Below, piece by piece: positions 11,984-23,280 of a DNA stretch of 64,000 nucleotides. How positions within the stretch are numbered: position 1 is the stretch's first letter; each line of letters starts with the position of its first letter. Made by a program: the position numbers and the translations under genes. Source of the DNA: Siphonodentalium dalli (Eukaryota > Mollusca > Scaphopoda > Gadilida > Siphonodentaliidae); contig CP136068.1 of assembly GCA_032622095.1 (NCBI GenBank), positions 127,851,989 to 127,915,988 of the forward strand. Reading direction: 5' to 3'. Below the pieces are notes generated by a model. It made no database searches. It was not told the DNA's origin and saw nothing but the letters and a program-made list of their open reading frames with translations.

Positions 11984-14559
11984 GGTCCGAATCGGCATCT
12001 CCAGTTTAGACCTAGTTTAAACTACCAGTTTAAACTGGGTTTTAGCAGTAAAACCAAGTTTTTCTCCACCGCTGGGACGACATAGATTTGGTCGATTGCG
12101 TTACCTGTGGGCCACACTTATCCAATTGCAAGGATAGGAGGCGTGGTCTGTCTGTTTATTATCGCTACTTGTCAATGCATTGTCCGGTCACGCGACCTGT
12201 TGTCGCTATCTAATCTCCTAATCAGGCGAATAACCCGTGCGCTTTGAGAAATCACGACGAATGCACGGTCTGTTGTATAGCGGTTAGATATTATCTAATA
12301 TCATGGACGAACATGACTTTTGGAACTCAAAAATATCTCTTGAGGGCATGGGTGGGGGCCCGCCAAAAATACCCCATAGAAACACCACCACCCCCGGGGG
12401 TACCATATGGACGGGTGAAAATGGGGTATGGACCATTTTCAAGAACGGGAAGGATTTCGGCGAATCTGACGGCAAGAATGGGTGGTCCGCCCAAAATACC
12501 CGACAGAAACATTACCCCCTCACCCGGGATAACTGGGGTATGGACCATTTTCGAGAACGGTAAGAAGTTAGGCTAATTAATTTGGCAACATGAGTGGGTG
12601 GACCGATCAAAATACACCATATAATCCCCCCACCCACCCTCACCCGGGGGGGGGGGGGGATGCCACAAGAGGAGGTGGACATTGGGTACGCCCAAATACC
12701 GAATAGAAACACCCCACCCCTCACCCCCGGGGAAGGGTACCTCAAATAACCCATATCAACACCCCACCCTCACATCCGGGTGGGGTAGATTACCACGCGA
12801 GGGGTGAAGATGGGATATGAACCATGTAAGGAACGGTAATGATTTCGGCCAATTTGATGACAGGGGTGTGTGGTCCGCTCCAAATTTCTCCTAGAAACAC
12901 CCTACCCTCTTCCCTGGAGGGTACCACCCTGCTGGGGTGAAAATGGGGGAATGGAGCAATTTATTCATTATTTGCAAAAAAAACATGCCTCTGTCGGTCA
13001 ATATTACGGCATGTGTAGGTGGCCCGCCCCAAATACCCCATATAAACACCCCCACCCCTCACCCGGGTGTCGGAATGGGGTATGGACCGTTATCGAGACG
13101 GTAATGATTTCGGCCAATATGACGACATTGGTGGTCGGCCCACCCTCAAATATAGTCCATAGAAACACGCCCAATCCCCACCGCGGGTGATTCTACCCGA
13201 GCGGGTGAAAATGGGGTATGGACCCCGGGGTGCGGGTTGGGGTGTTTCTATGGGGGGCATTTGGGATGTGCCACCCACCGTTCTCGAAATGGTCCATACT
13301 ACATTTAACCCCCTCGGGTGGTACCCACGGGTGAGGGTGTTTCTATGGGGTAGTTGGAGCGGGCTACCCACACTCCTGACGTCAACTTTACCGAAATCCG
13401 TACCATTCTCGAAAGAGGTCCATACCCCATTTTCACCTCCTGGGGTTGTTCCCACAGCGTTGACGGGTGAGCTGTTTCTATGGGACATTTGAGCGGGCCA
13501 TCCATCCATGCCGTCGAATTGGCCGAAATCCATTCCGGTCTCGAAAATGGTCCATATCCTATGTTCACCCCTCCCTCGGTGGTACCCCCCGGATGTTAGG
13601 GTGGGGTGTTTCTATGGGTTATTTGGGGCGAGCCACCCACCCATACCGTCAAATTGGCCGAAATCCTTACAGTTCTCCAAAATAGTCCATACTCCATTCC
13701 CCTCAGGGTGGCCGTTGCCCTCCCCGGTGTGAGGGCTGGGGTATCTCTGGTGGGTATTTTGGGCGGGCCACCAACCCATGCGTCAAATTGACCGAAAGGG
13801 ACCTTTTCGTGAATTTGGAATCAGTTTCAAAATTCACGTTCGTGTCTAACGTGTCAAACTGATCAGTCCGATCCCTCCATGCTCTCAGCCGCCAAAGCGA
13901 CACCCGAACGAGCGAATTGCAAACGGACATATATAGCCATAAATCATCCATCACACTGGCATATATTTTGTTATAATTATCTCATAAGTACCGACATCGC
14001 CTCCCCGAATTCCACTAAGACTCTCCTGCATGTACATTAAGTGCAAACGCCCGCGCATAAACGCCTCCCCCAATTCAAATAAACACTCCCATATACGCGA
14101 AGAAACAACATCAATTCTGGGCGAAAACAATCGGCCGAATAATTAAACCCAAAAAACTAGGTTTTAGTAAAACCTGGGGTAGGGTGGTTTAACTTTGATG
14201 TTTTTTCAAAATATATTTAAAGGTATATTTTCGAGACGAGACGTATGGTACGTATATATCATATATACCGAAGCTTATACTGATGATTATATAGCCAATT
14301 CACCACAAACAATTAGTAATATTACCATATCTTTATCACGTCAATAAAACCTAGTTTTTAATTGAGATCGAATGCCACAAACTTAAACTGAGTTTATCAC
14401 AAAACTTGGTTTAACTACACTAAAACCCAGTTTGACTCCCATAAACCTAGTTTAACTACCGTAAAACCAAGTTTAAACCCTGCTTAAACCTAGTTTAAAC
14501 TGGAGATAAACCTGGTCTAGAATAAAACCTAGTCTAAACCAGAGATGCCGATTCGGACC
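11984..14559. mobile_element. Inner 2.58 kb TIR element carrying an inverted tandem array
   Basis: The 35 bp ends match as inverted repeats, starting GGTCCGAATCGGCATCTC. Subterminal regions are packed with short AAACCTAGTTTAAAC-type words (12001-12060 and 14150-14560). The centre holds the array at 12340-13800. No open frame resembles a transposase, so the element is non-autonomous and partly palindromic. Confidence 0.75.
12340..13800. repeat. GC-rich tandem array, about 130 bp unit, inverting near 13190
   Basis: From 12340 to about 13190 the units read CCATAGAAACACC, CACCC, GGGTATGGACCATTTTC, AACGGTAATGATTTCGGCC. From about 13200 to 13800 the same unit runs in reverse complement (GGTGTTTCTATGGGG, GGCCGAAATCC, GAAAATGGTCCATAC). 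I count about seven or eight copies in the first direction and five in the second, with unequal spacing. The many open frames here are artefacts of the repeat. Confidence 0.9.
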
Positions 14560-14711
14560 GGAATGACTGGATTAGGTTTAAACCAGAGATGACGAATGCG
14601 TCACTTAGACGTGCGGTCTCTGCTTCGAACCGTGGATTTAGCTGTCAAACAGTTGTTATTAACCTAGAGCTTTACGTTGTCCATGTATAAACCTGACGAA
14701 TCCGACCAGTG

Positions 14712-16310
14712 TCTTGCCAATTCTCGTCGCTCATCCTGATCTACCACATTCTAGTTGTTTCAGCATAGCTATGACACTTCTCCTGTTGTTGTAGTTGTTA
14801 TATGCAACCCTCGTTGAATTTAGTCAATGCGTGTCTTGTCTTTTTGCAGGTATGGACACCACACGGTTGATGGGTACTCGATGATTGGTCGTACTATCGT
14901 CTTATAGCATATCGATATGATCTCCGGTTTTGCAGTTGGACAGATGTCTTCCGATAAAGGCAGATGTTGAGTTTGCTTTTTAGCGATGTAATTTATGTGT
15001 GGGCTCCAACTCATGTCGTGGCGCAGATTTACTCAAGGTATTCGGCGTTTTTTGTCTCTTTAAGAGTTTGTCCATGGATCTTGTAATAGGTGATTATTAG
15101 TTTGTTGTTTGTGATCCGTAGCAGTTCGCATTTGTCTGGATTAAATTTCATGCGGCATGTCTCCTCCCATATTTGAACGTTGCTAAGGTCTGTTTGAAGT
15201 TGTTCGGTATCTTTTGCGAGCTGATGGTTCCATATACATGTAGAAGGCAGTCATCAGGGAGGATACAATGTGTTGATGTCACGCATTTTTGGAGGTCATT
15301 TGTGTAAATGTGTAAATGTCACACCACACTCTTTGTGATACTGATGCAGGTTTTGAATATTCCCCATCCAGGACAACCTGTTGAGTTCTGTCAGAGAGGA
15401 AATGCTCGACCCATGTTAGTAAGTTGTTTTTCATTCCGTACATCTCACTTTGATTGAGCAGATGCTTATGCTTCACTTTACCAAATGCCTTGGAAGGTAT
15501 CCAGAAGTCCTGTGTTGGAAAGGATACAAATTATTCAGTCCGCATCGTGACATGCACTTTTTCGATGACTTCTTCGTAAATGGTTTTCTGATACTGGTTT
15601 ATTTCTGTAGTCATGTGCTCCAAATTATATCAGGCAGATCACCTGAGATCCCGATTGTAGCTTTACGGTGTTTGTCACATAATTCCCTCAGTCTTGAAAA
15701 ACATTTGCCCTATATACTCTTGATCATTATCTGTTGGCGATAAATAGCCGCAACAATGAGTTCGCGGTTTCGTCCGCAGGAAATCTTTGTTGCAATAAAG
15801 TCTGTGTCAGTCAAGATAGATTGGCTGGCAAACGATATTTGATATGGCTGCTTTCAGAACGCCTCCATATTTTTCTTGTCACTATATTATAACCCTCAGG
15901 AAGCAATTCAGAGTTGTGGATTGTTGGATTTAATCATGTTTTCGTTCCTAATATATGTATGGCATCAAGTTTGTGTTGCTGATGAAATTTGACAGGTTCC
16001 CTCTTATGTTCCGTATGCTTCTGAAATTGATGGTAAGTACTCTCATTTCACCATGGGCTAGTGTTAGCTGGTTTTGTCTTGGTGATGATGTGTGGAGGGG
16101 AGTTCCGGGGTTGATTTGGGTAGGCGATACCAGTTCCGATCAAAGTTCTAATAGTATTCGTGTGATGAGTCGAGAAGTGAACAAGGATCAAACAAAGTTG
16201 TTGAGAAGTCCACATCTGAAACACATCCAACTGGCATCAGGGTTGGCATGTTCATCAAAAACTATCTTCTCCATGTCCATGCAGGTGCGGTACGTTTTCA
16301 ATTTGATTGT
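14712..16310 (-). pseudogene. LINE retrotransposon ORF2 remnant: endonuclease plus reverse transcriptase, internally deleted
   Basis: Read on the minus strand in broken frames. A cysteine pair (WMCFRCGL, about 16200-16260) precedes an APE-type endonuclease start (NFRSIRN, near 16030), then LNPTIHNSELLPEGYN (about 15900), ELIVAAIY (about 15750) and an ISGDLPDI block (about 15650). Reverse transcriptase follows: SKAFGKV, LTWVEHFLSDRTQQVV, a LPDD version of the catalytic box (about 15260), KFNPDKCELL, MSWSPHINYIAKK, IVRPIIEYPSTVWCPY, and a thumb-like tail down to 14712. Only about 130 bp separate the endonuclease block from SKAF, so the N-terminal RT segment is gone. Several frameshifts are visible. 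Motifs fit the CR1/Jockey group of LINEs. Clearly inactive. Confidence 0.88.
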
Positions 16311-16379
16311 GTGACACATATGAGAAGATACCACAAAAAACACTGGATAGAAAAAAATAGAAGAATTCAAGTGTATTGG

Positions 16380-16760
16380 GCTTATTAGTTCATCCACTGT
16401 CAGTTTGATATGGCAATTATCCTCGTGGTAATACAGATTGAGGGTTGGAATAGAAAATATAGTTGCGAAGTGCAAGACAACTACTGACTTCAGAAAATAC
16501 CACCCCACATAATTGATGTCAGGAAATTCCCCACGGATATTCCTGTTCTAACAATCTTCGCATCATATACGGAATTAAAAATGTGTGACCAACACGCCTG
16601 TAGTTCAAAATGCTCTTAACGTATAATGTATGACATTTCATGGAACTATGATACTTGAATAACTAAAGCGAATTTTGTGAGTTACCGCTGTTGTAATCGG
16701 AAGGTACATGTGCGTGGATCGTAGCATAGGACGGACACCTTTAAGTGGTTTATGAACATT
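16380..16760. repeat. Dispersed repeat E, copy 3
   Basis: Matches 8842-9230 (CACTGTCAGTTTG-TATGG, GAGGGTTGGAATAGAAAATA, GGAAATTCCCCACGGATATT). Confidence 0.75.
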
Positions 16761-16789
16761 CGATAGAAACAATACACAGATACTTGTAA

Positions 16790-17133
16790 ATTAGGCTTAT
16801 TATTTCACGCACTGTCAGTTTGGTATGGTAATTTCCACTCGCGGGAATAAAGATTGGCGGTTGGAATAGAAAATATAGTGGCGAAGAACAAGTCAAATTA
16901 ATGTTTATTGCGCAACGTTCCCACGTGGTTATTTCATTCACACATTGTCACATATTTCGCCCGTTAAATTCGGGGTATTCCAATTAACCAGCGTATAGCA
17001 AATTGACTTCATACTCGACGCATCCCATTGAGTTTTTCTTCTGTATATAAATGACTTCAATCGACAGCACTCCTGTAATTTTATTCTACAGACCGCAGGA
17101 AATAAATCAAAGCGCGACTGACAAAGCGTGAAG
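16790..17133. repeat. Dispersed repeat E, copy 4
   Basis: Matches 7229-7545 over its full length, ending in GGAAATAAATCAAA-CGCGACTGACAA. It follows copy 3 directly, so the two form a head-to-tail pair. Confidence 0.75.
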
Positions 17134-17559
17134 TACGTCCATTAGAGGTGATTGCAAAAGACGGAATAGCGACTTCTTATTCTCAGATGGAACGAGGCGA
17201 CACTTAAGAGATGGCCGTTAATTGAGTACCACTTAGATAGATAATACGATGTATCTGTCTGTGATTTAGCCAGTAAATGGAAGGCACTATATTGGCGACG
17301 GAATTCCGGGATGTTACACCGGTTTACACTTCTGAATTAATCGGAGTAATGGTCCTCATATGAAAGGCTTCACTTTAATGGAATAAGTGAAGCCATAACG
17401 CTAATCAGCCAGTGTCCATGCCCAGCTCAGAAGATTATAGTGCCTTTTGGTGATTCAAATTATCATGTTATTTAGAAACCTGCTCTGTCTGATGACGTTG
17501 TTATATGTACATCTTCAGTATTGTGATTATTAGGTATGATTTTGACCCATGCTCAAGTC
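17134..17559. other. No gene or clear repeat seen
   Basis: No long open frame and no recognisable repeat. Confidence 0.4.
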
Positions 17560-17890
17560 ACAATATATAGAGGATCTACAACGTGTCACCAGTTTATAGC
17601 GAAATTTACTGTGTATTTATTGCATATTTAATGGCGTAAATTTAATAAAATATCTGTTGGAACTAAATACACAATAGTAATACATCGCTTTAGCGTACGC
17701 AGCGCGTACGGAATGATGTAAACAGACGACATGCCGGGAGTCAACGGTCAGGTCTTCCCAACAATAATACAGTGGGTACTAGTTCTTGTTATACAATGAC
17801 CGTTGTGTATACCATTATTATAGAATGGGTTTAATGAATGGAGTAATGGTTGGATCGTGTAATAGATATATTTATCCACCGCTCCATATA
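17560..17890. repeat. Dispersed repeat G, copy 1
   Basis: Aligns with 23040-23280 (TATTTAATGGCGTA-ATTTAAT, TAGCGTACG, TATAGAATGGGTTTA). The ATATAGAGGATCTACAACG start recurs at about 19740. Confidence 0.6.
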
Positions 17891-17934
17891 TCTCTACATG
17901 TATACATTGTCTACATAAAGCCTGCCTGATAAAC

Positions 17935-18180
17935 GTTAGGTTATTACGTCAATGTAGCTTATTATGTCAACGTAGCTTTATTAGGTAGGTAACGTAATTA
18001 TATATGCAAATTACACAGGTAACTAGGGACGTCAACCGGCCTAAATGACATCATTGTTTTTGGGACGTTTTTAATCGGCAAAAAGTCACAGTAAGTGATA
18101 CAAAATGCGTAAAACGTATATGCGTTTTCGCTCCAAACATCTATAAACTATCAGAACAAGGTAAGTTTAGAATTAATGTT
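17935..18180. repeat. Dispersed repeat F, copy 2
   Basis: Diverged match of 5225-5490. Here ATTATGTCAACGTAGCTT is itself partly doubled (17945-17980). Confidence 0.55.
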
Positions 18181-18361
18181 AATAAAACAACCAACGACCA
18201 ATTTCGCACTAAGCTGAACTCAGGTTTTCCAACGTCACGATTACTAATTAGCTTTCTTGATCTCATCGTAATATAAAGGTGTCAACGAAGTGAAACAAAA
18301 CAAAACACTTAGGAAGTTTAAATAAAATATGTAGCTGATGTTGTCGCGTAATGTCCGCTCG

Positions 18362-18565
18362 TGTGATTCTCGATTCGGGACGCATCTATCGGCGATAAAG
18401 TAACGAAAACGGTTTCGCCATCGAGAGTCACTGAATTTAATTAATATATAATAACGGCGGTGTGTGTTGTCAGTTTGGATTTAAGATTTGTTAAAAATAA
18501 GGACTTTGAGCAAGATTATCCTCCATTTCTATTTGATCACCCTACCGGAGTGTTTCACATCACTT
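18362..18565 (+). repeat. Dispersed repeat D, copy 1 (partial)
   Basis: CTCGATTCGGGACGCA, CGGCGATAAA and ACCGGAGTGTTTCACATCAC are shared with 26416-26767, 49255-49625 and 63631-64000. Only the right half of the unit is present. Confidence 0.8.
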
Positions 18566-19932
18566 TAACAACAAATCTGTTCGATATCATGTTTTACCCT
18601 ATCCCAGCTGATTTGTTGTGATAACACATTAGTCTAATAGCTTGCTGATATCTTTGGAAAATATAGAAAACCGCGAATGTTAAAATTGCCAGGCGAGAAA
18701 TCGTTTTTCCGGCCCGCATATGTCACATAATATAAACATCGAAATATCAGTGGTTGGGTTAATTACCTAATGAAAGTCGCCTGTTCCATGTGTATGTCTC
18801 TGCAGCCAATACGCTCACGATTGGATAGCGAATTATACTTAATCGGGTTTCACGATTAGATAGCGATTGGTATAGGAATATTAGGAGGTTTGGATTGAGG
18901 ATCGGATTATTGACGAAATAACGGAGATGTTTTATTGACTTCAGTGTGGACATTCGTGGTATTTTAATTCCGTTTATAAGCATATGACTATTGTTCGACA
19001 TAATTTAATCCAGGAAATATCACAGTTCTAAGCAATACATCGCTTGGCGTATCTTGAGGCGTGTAACTTACGTGATTCTCGTCAACCATGTCTATGACTT
19101 AAACAATGACGAGTTTGTTCCTTATATAGGATATATTCAGATAATAAGTGCAACAAAGGAACATTTCTCACCAAAGAATATGACGCCCGCGCAACGACTT
19201 TTCGCCTCGGAGGCCCGACTCACGAATCTCACTCCCCGACGGGAGATTTCTCGTTCCCGCTTTTCGCCCAAAGAGTGGGAAACCGCGGACGCGAGGGCGA
19301 TTGCTTGCCTCGGACCGCCTGTTTCGCGCCTTCAGCACTTTTATTAAATTTTCGTCATTCTGCTGTCTGCCCAATCTTCCTGAACACCCCTCCTTATGAA
19401 TAATATACCAGTCCGATGTATACTGTTACAACCGCGTGGTAGGATCCACTTGGCATAGAAAGTGTTATTTAAGGTGGTGCAGGGGTGACAATTGTTTTCC
19501 ATTATGATATAATTCTCAGTTACTAACATCTGGGCGTGATGCCACTATATATATACGTAAGTACTGCATTAATAGTATACGTATAGTATGGACAACATAT
19601 TGAACTATACATAAAAGGGAGATAATTCATGAGCCCTAATATGTAACATGTTTTTAAGTAATTTAATTTAACTTGAGCTGAATCCTTATGAAAATTACAA
19701 AATACAGTTAACGAGTACACTCACTGGTCCATTGGTTCACATATAGAGGATCTACAACGAGTCCACAGTTTATAGCAGAATTAACAAAATGAGTCCAGTA
19801 AATAACTGGACGAGTTTTGTAAATTCCGCTGAAACTGGGGACGAGTTTTAAAACATATTTATAACATGATCCAAAACCTCGATAAAACATACTTAAATCA
19901 ACAAACAGGACTCGAAAATAACATTATACAGT
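18566..19932. other. Mixed tract: one short minus-strand frame and a GC-rich patch
   Basis: A minus-strand ATG frame (19001-18759, 80 codons) has no motif or signal peptide. 19180-19335 is unusually GC-rich for the region, without a recognisable product. 19735-19800 repeats the start of family G. Confidence 0.35.
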
Positions 19933-20090
19933 TGTCGCCCGCTGTCGAGGGAGACATTATACAGTTGTCGCCCGTTGTCGAGGGAGACATTGAGATTTAT
20001 CACCCGCTCGAGAACGGAATGTCTCCCGAGGAGCGAAGCTCCGAGGGAGACATTCCGTTCTCGAGCGGGTGACAAATCTCAATGTCTCCC
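19933..20090. repeat. Palindrome with GTCTCCCG/CGGGAGAC arms
   Basis: Two tandem about 42 bp units (ACAGTTGTCGCCCG, GTCGAGGGAGACATT) lead into a stem from 19982 to 20090. The left arm (19982-20027) and right arm (20045-20090) pair with a single mismatch, and the centre GAGCGAAGCTC is itself a small hairpin. Related arms recur at 21874-21922. Confidence 0.9.
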
Positions 20091-20096
20091 GAGAAG

Positions 20097-20216
20097 AAGG
20101 GCAACAACTGTTTTGTTATCCGATTATACCACAGAATAAAATCCTTGTCATCCATACGCACGATGTTGCACTGAGTCACGAGTGCTTTCTTTCCCGATTA
20201 TGTATATTGTCAGTAA
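20097..20216. repeat. Duplicated segment, partner of 21930-22046
   Basis: Shares GGGCAACAAC, GTTTTGTTATCCGATTA and CACGATGTTGCACTGAGT with its partner. In both cases it lies immediately after a GTCTCCCG-type palindrome. Confidence 0.85.
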
Positions 20217-21081
20217 AACCCAGTCTGGGTGAACGTCGACTCTATATTTGAAATATAGAGTCTGGAGCTTATGTCGCCAAAACCATTTCTATTCAGCGAA
20301 GAGCTTCCCCAAAATGACGTCACGGATTAAAAAAAATATATCGATGATTGACAGGTGTCCCCACGTGTTATTTGTTGTGCTTCGCAATAGCAATGGCCTG
20401 TGTCGCGACATAAACTTACAGCAGATAATATTTGTCGTGTGTGCGACTATTCTTTTTCGGGAGATGAACTCGCTGCATCAACCGGAAAGCTGCATCCGAG
20501 AGCAAAAAATAAGGTCGTCATCAAAATTGATGCTTTAGAACTATTTAAAAGCATAAAATTAAGTCATTTCCTCGGTGTTAACTTTCAGATGACTTTTTTA
20601 CGACAAATAATTTGATTTGCAAACCATGGTACAATAAAGTAAATCAAATACACGGACATGAGTGAGTTCTATTTATATTTATGGGAGGCCAAGTTGGTAC
20701 CATGCGCAGGCCTATCTATCAGGTTAGCACATCCTTCAAATTAATCCGAATCGTACCGAATATATAATTTCGAAGCCATTGTTTCTGTCTGTTGTATTTG
20801 CAAGCATCGCTTTCGATCGGAGAAATTCCGCTCTGTTACTATATTTAGAGGTGACATTGTGGGAGTCTCCGCCCACTAACACTTGTTTATTAACCCATAC
20901 GGTTTCATTGGACGGAAAATAATTTACGCAATCAATCAGATTACGGAATCCCGAGGACTTGGAAATGAGATAGCGATGTTATCCGTCAGACCTTATATTC
21001 AACGTTGTAATGAATATTTAGGTATGAGTTTACTCAGACTGAGTAAAACCTATCGTCCCATAGCATTTCTGTTCCATAAAC
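20217..21081. other. No gene seen
   Basis: A perfect 12 bp-arm hairpin (GACTCTATATTT/AAATATAGAGTC) lies at 20238-20262. Otherwise there are short open frames only. Confidence 0.4.
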
Positions 21082-21925
21082 GATAGTCAAGCTGTTAAGC
21101 GTTTGATAATCCGCGTTTATTTTCGATCAATTTGGTGGTTAAATCGTCAATATCGGTCCATGCAATGTAAACCAATAAGCCATATAGATATGTTCTCGTC
21201 TTCTGTAATGTGGCATTATTATTCAATGTCGTCTTGTGCGCGCAATTTACTCGCGATGTTCATTTCATAACGGTCGTCCCCAAAAGCTATTGGGAAGTTG
21301 TCAATTTCATAAATGTACATTCATATGTGTCAGTGCTCATGGCGGTCCTCACATAAAATACTTCTCTGATCACATTGCAGACATCGCGGGGGATAAGCGT
21401 ACAGTACCATTCATTCGCGACAAACGTATGCATTACGTTGTCTACCAGCAAACATTTATAACCAACCAACCTCAAGGGATCCTCTTTCAATCTTGCATCA
21501 TAATGTCGACATGAACAAATTGATTCACCGAGATGTTTCGATGTAAAAAGTAAATAATAACGCTTGTCCGATAAAAATATCAACTTAAAAGTTCGAATAT
21601 TAGTGTTCACTAAATATATGCAAATTAGCAAACACCACAACTGGCGTGTATTACGAATCCGTGGGGTATATAAGATCTATGATTTTTTAGTACGTGTAGT
21701 GATGTGAAATAGATGAGTTACTGCAGTGTGTGTTTGGAGATATTCTTGCAATATAACATCAGGCGGGCGACAAAAACAATGTCTCCCGGCTCAGCGGGCG
21801 ACAGTGTGATTTGTCGCCCGGCACGTGACAGGACATGGGCCAATCAGAAGGGTGGAAAATAGAGAGGAGGATAACAATGAGATTTGTCACCCGTTCTCGA
21901 GCGGGTGACAAATCTCAATGTTTCC
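21082..21925. repeat. Segmental duplication, left copy
   Basis: Parallel to 22082-22860: CGATAGTCAAGC, ATATCGGTCCATGCAATGTA, ATAAAAGTATCAACTTAAAA-like and GGCTCAGCGGGCGACAGTGT words occur in the same order. It ends in a CACCCG/CGGGTG palindrome (21874-21922) that is missing from the right copy. Confidence 0.85.
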
Positions 21926-21929
21926 CGAG

Positions 21930-22860
21930 AAGGGCAACAACAGTTTTGTTATCCGATTACTACAGATGAAAATCCTTTCCATCCACACGCACGATGTTGC
22001 ACTGAGTAACGAGTCCTTTCTTTACCGATTATGTATATTTTCAGTAACTTCGTATCATCCTATATGATTTCTGTTCTATAATCGATAGTCAAGCCGTTAA
22101 GCTAAGATATTCACCGTTTATTTACGATCATTTTGGTGGTTGAATCGTCGTCAATATCGGTCCATGCAATGTAAACCAATTAGCCATATAGATATGTTAT
22201 CTGCAATTTAGCATATTCAATGTCGTCTTGTGTGCGGAATTTGCTCGAGATGTTCACTTGATTACGATCTTCTCCCGAAACCTATTGGGTAGTTGTCGAT
22301 TTCATTAATGTACATTCATATGTGTCAATGCTCCCAAATACATGGTGAACCTCACACAAAATACTTCTATGATCACATTGTAGACATCGCAGAGAGGTCT
22401 GATATGGTGGATAAGCGTACAGGACCATTCGCGACAAACGTAGGTATTACGTTGTCCACCAGCAAGCATGTATAACCAACCAGCCTCAATGGATCGACTC
22501 GTTCAATCTTGTCCCATAATGTCGACATTATATATTGAATCACCGAATTGTTTCGATGTAAAAAGTACATAATAACGCTTGTCCGATAAAAGTATCAACT
22601 TAAAAGTTCGAATATTAGTGTTCACTAAATATATGCAAATTAGCAAACACCACAACTGGTGATTTTTTCGAACCCGTGAGTATATAAGATTTATGACTCT
22701 AGTACGCCGTAGTGATGTACAATAGCTGAGGTACTGCAGTGTGTGTGCTTGGATATATTCTTGCAAAAGCAATGTCTCCCGGCTCAGCGGGCGACAGTGT
22801 GATTCGTCGCCCGGTGCGTGACAGGACATGGGCCAATCAGATAGGTGTACAAATAAGGAT
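21930..22860. repeat. Segmental duplication, right copy
   Basis: 21930-22046 repeats 20097-20216 and 22082-22860 repeats 21082-21860. A minus-strand peptide block (PLRLVGY-CLLVDNV) is open in both copies, but nothing else supports coding. Confidence 0.8.
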
Positions 22861-23039
22861 GTGAAGTGAGTGGTTCGGGGGGCTAGCCCGGGATTGTCGG
22901 AAGCACCGAGTGGTAACTCCCCTTAATCCCTACAAATAAGGAGGAGGGTAACAAAGGCTTTTATAAGGCATGCGATCACGTTTCACGTAACTATGAGTTG
23001 TTTGCCCACGTAAAGAAATAGTCCCAGATAAATAAAGAC

Positions 23040-23280
23040 TCTGTGACGTATTTAATGGCGTATATTTAATGAAATAACTTTTCGGACTCTTTCATTCATT
23101 AGAGTGTGTTAGAAAAAAATATTGGAAGCCACAGTATTTTGAGACTTAGCGTACGGAATGTAAACAAAGGTCAACTGGCACTATTTCCTGTTATGCTACT
23201 AACGTTTATTATCACAATTTATAGAATGGGTTTATTGAACGAAATAAGGGTAGGATTGTAATAACTATTGGTTCATACTA
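23040..23280. repeat. Dispersed repeat G, copy 2
   Basis: Matches 17600-17890 through TATTTAATGGCGTATATTTA, TTAGCGTACGGAATG and TATAGAATGGGTTTATTGAA. Confidence 0.6.

Larger units (their letters stand above)
11701..14602. mobile_element. Middle inverted-repeat shell
   Basis: GACGGATTCGTCATCTC then AGGTTTA at 11701-11724 pairs with TAAACC-AGAGATGACGAATG at 14579-14602. Similarity continues outwards as TGTTTGACA words near 11670 and 14645. No transposase is visible. Confidence 0.65.
10716..14711. mobile_element. Outer inverted-repeat shell of a nested element
   Basis: GGATTCGTCA followed by GGTTCAAAC near 10721 is mirrored by AAACCTGACGAATCC at 14690-14704. Inside lie two further mirrored pairs (11701/14602 and 11984/14559) with related GATTCGTCATCTC or AATCGGCATCTC tips. 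The right limit coincides with the 3' end of the LINE remnant at 14712. Divergence makes the exact outer limits uncertain. Confidence 0.5.

Noticed and set aside
12244-13791. Many overlapping 60-147 codon frames
   Set aside because: They follow the GC-rich tandem repeat in every frame and both strands.
19180-19335. GC-rich patch that could be read as a structural RNA or CpG-rich exon
   Set aside because: No rRNA, tRNA or snRNA hallmark, and the frames on both strands lack motifs.
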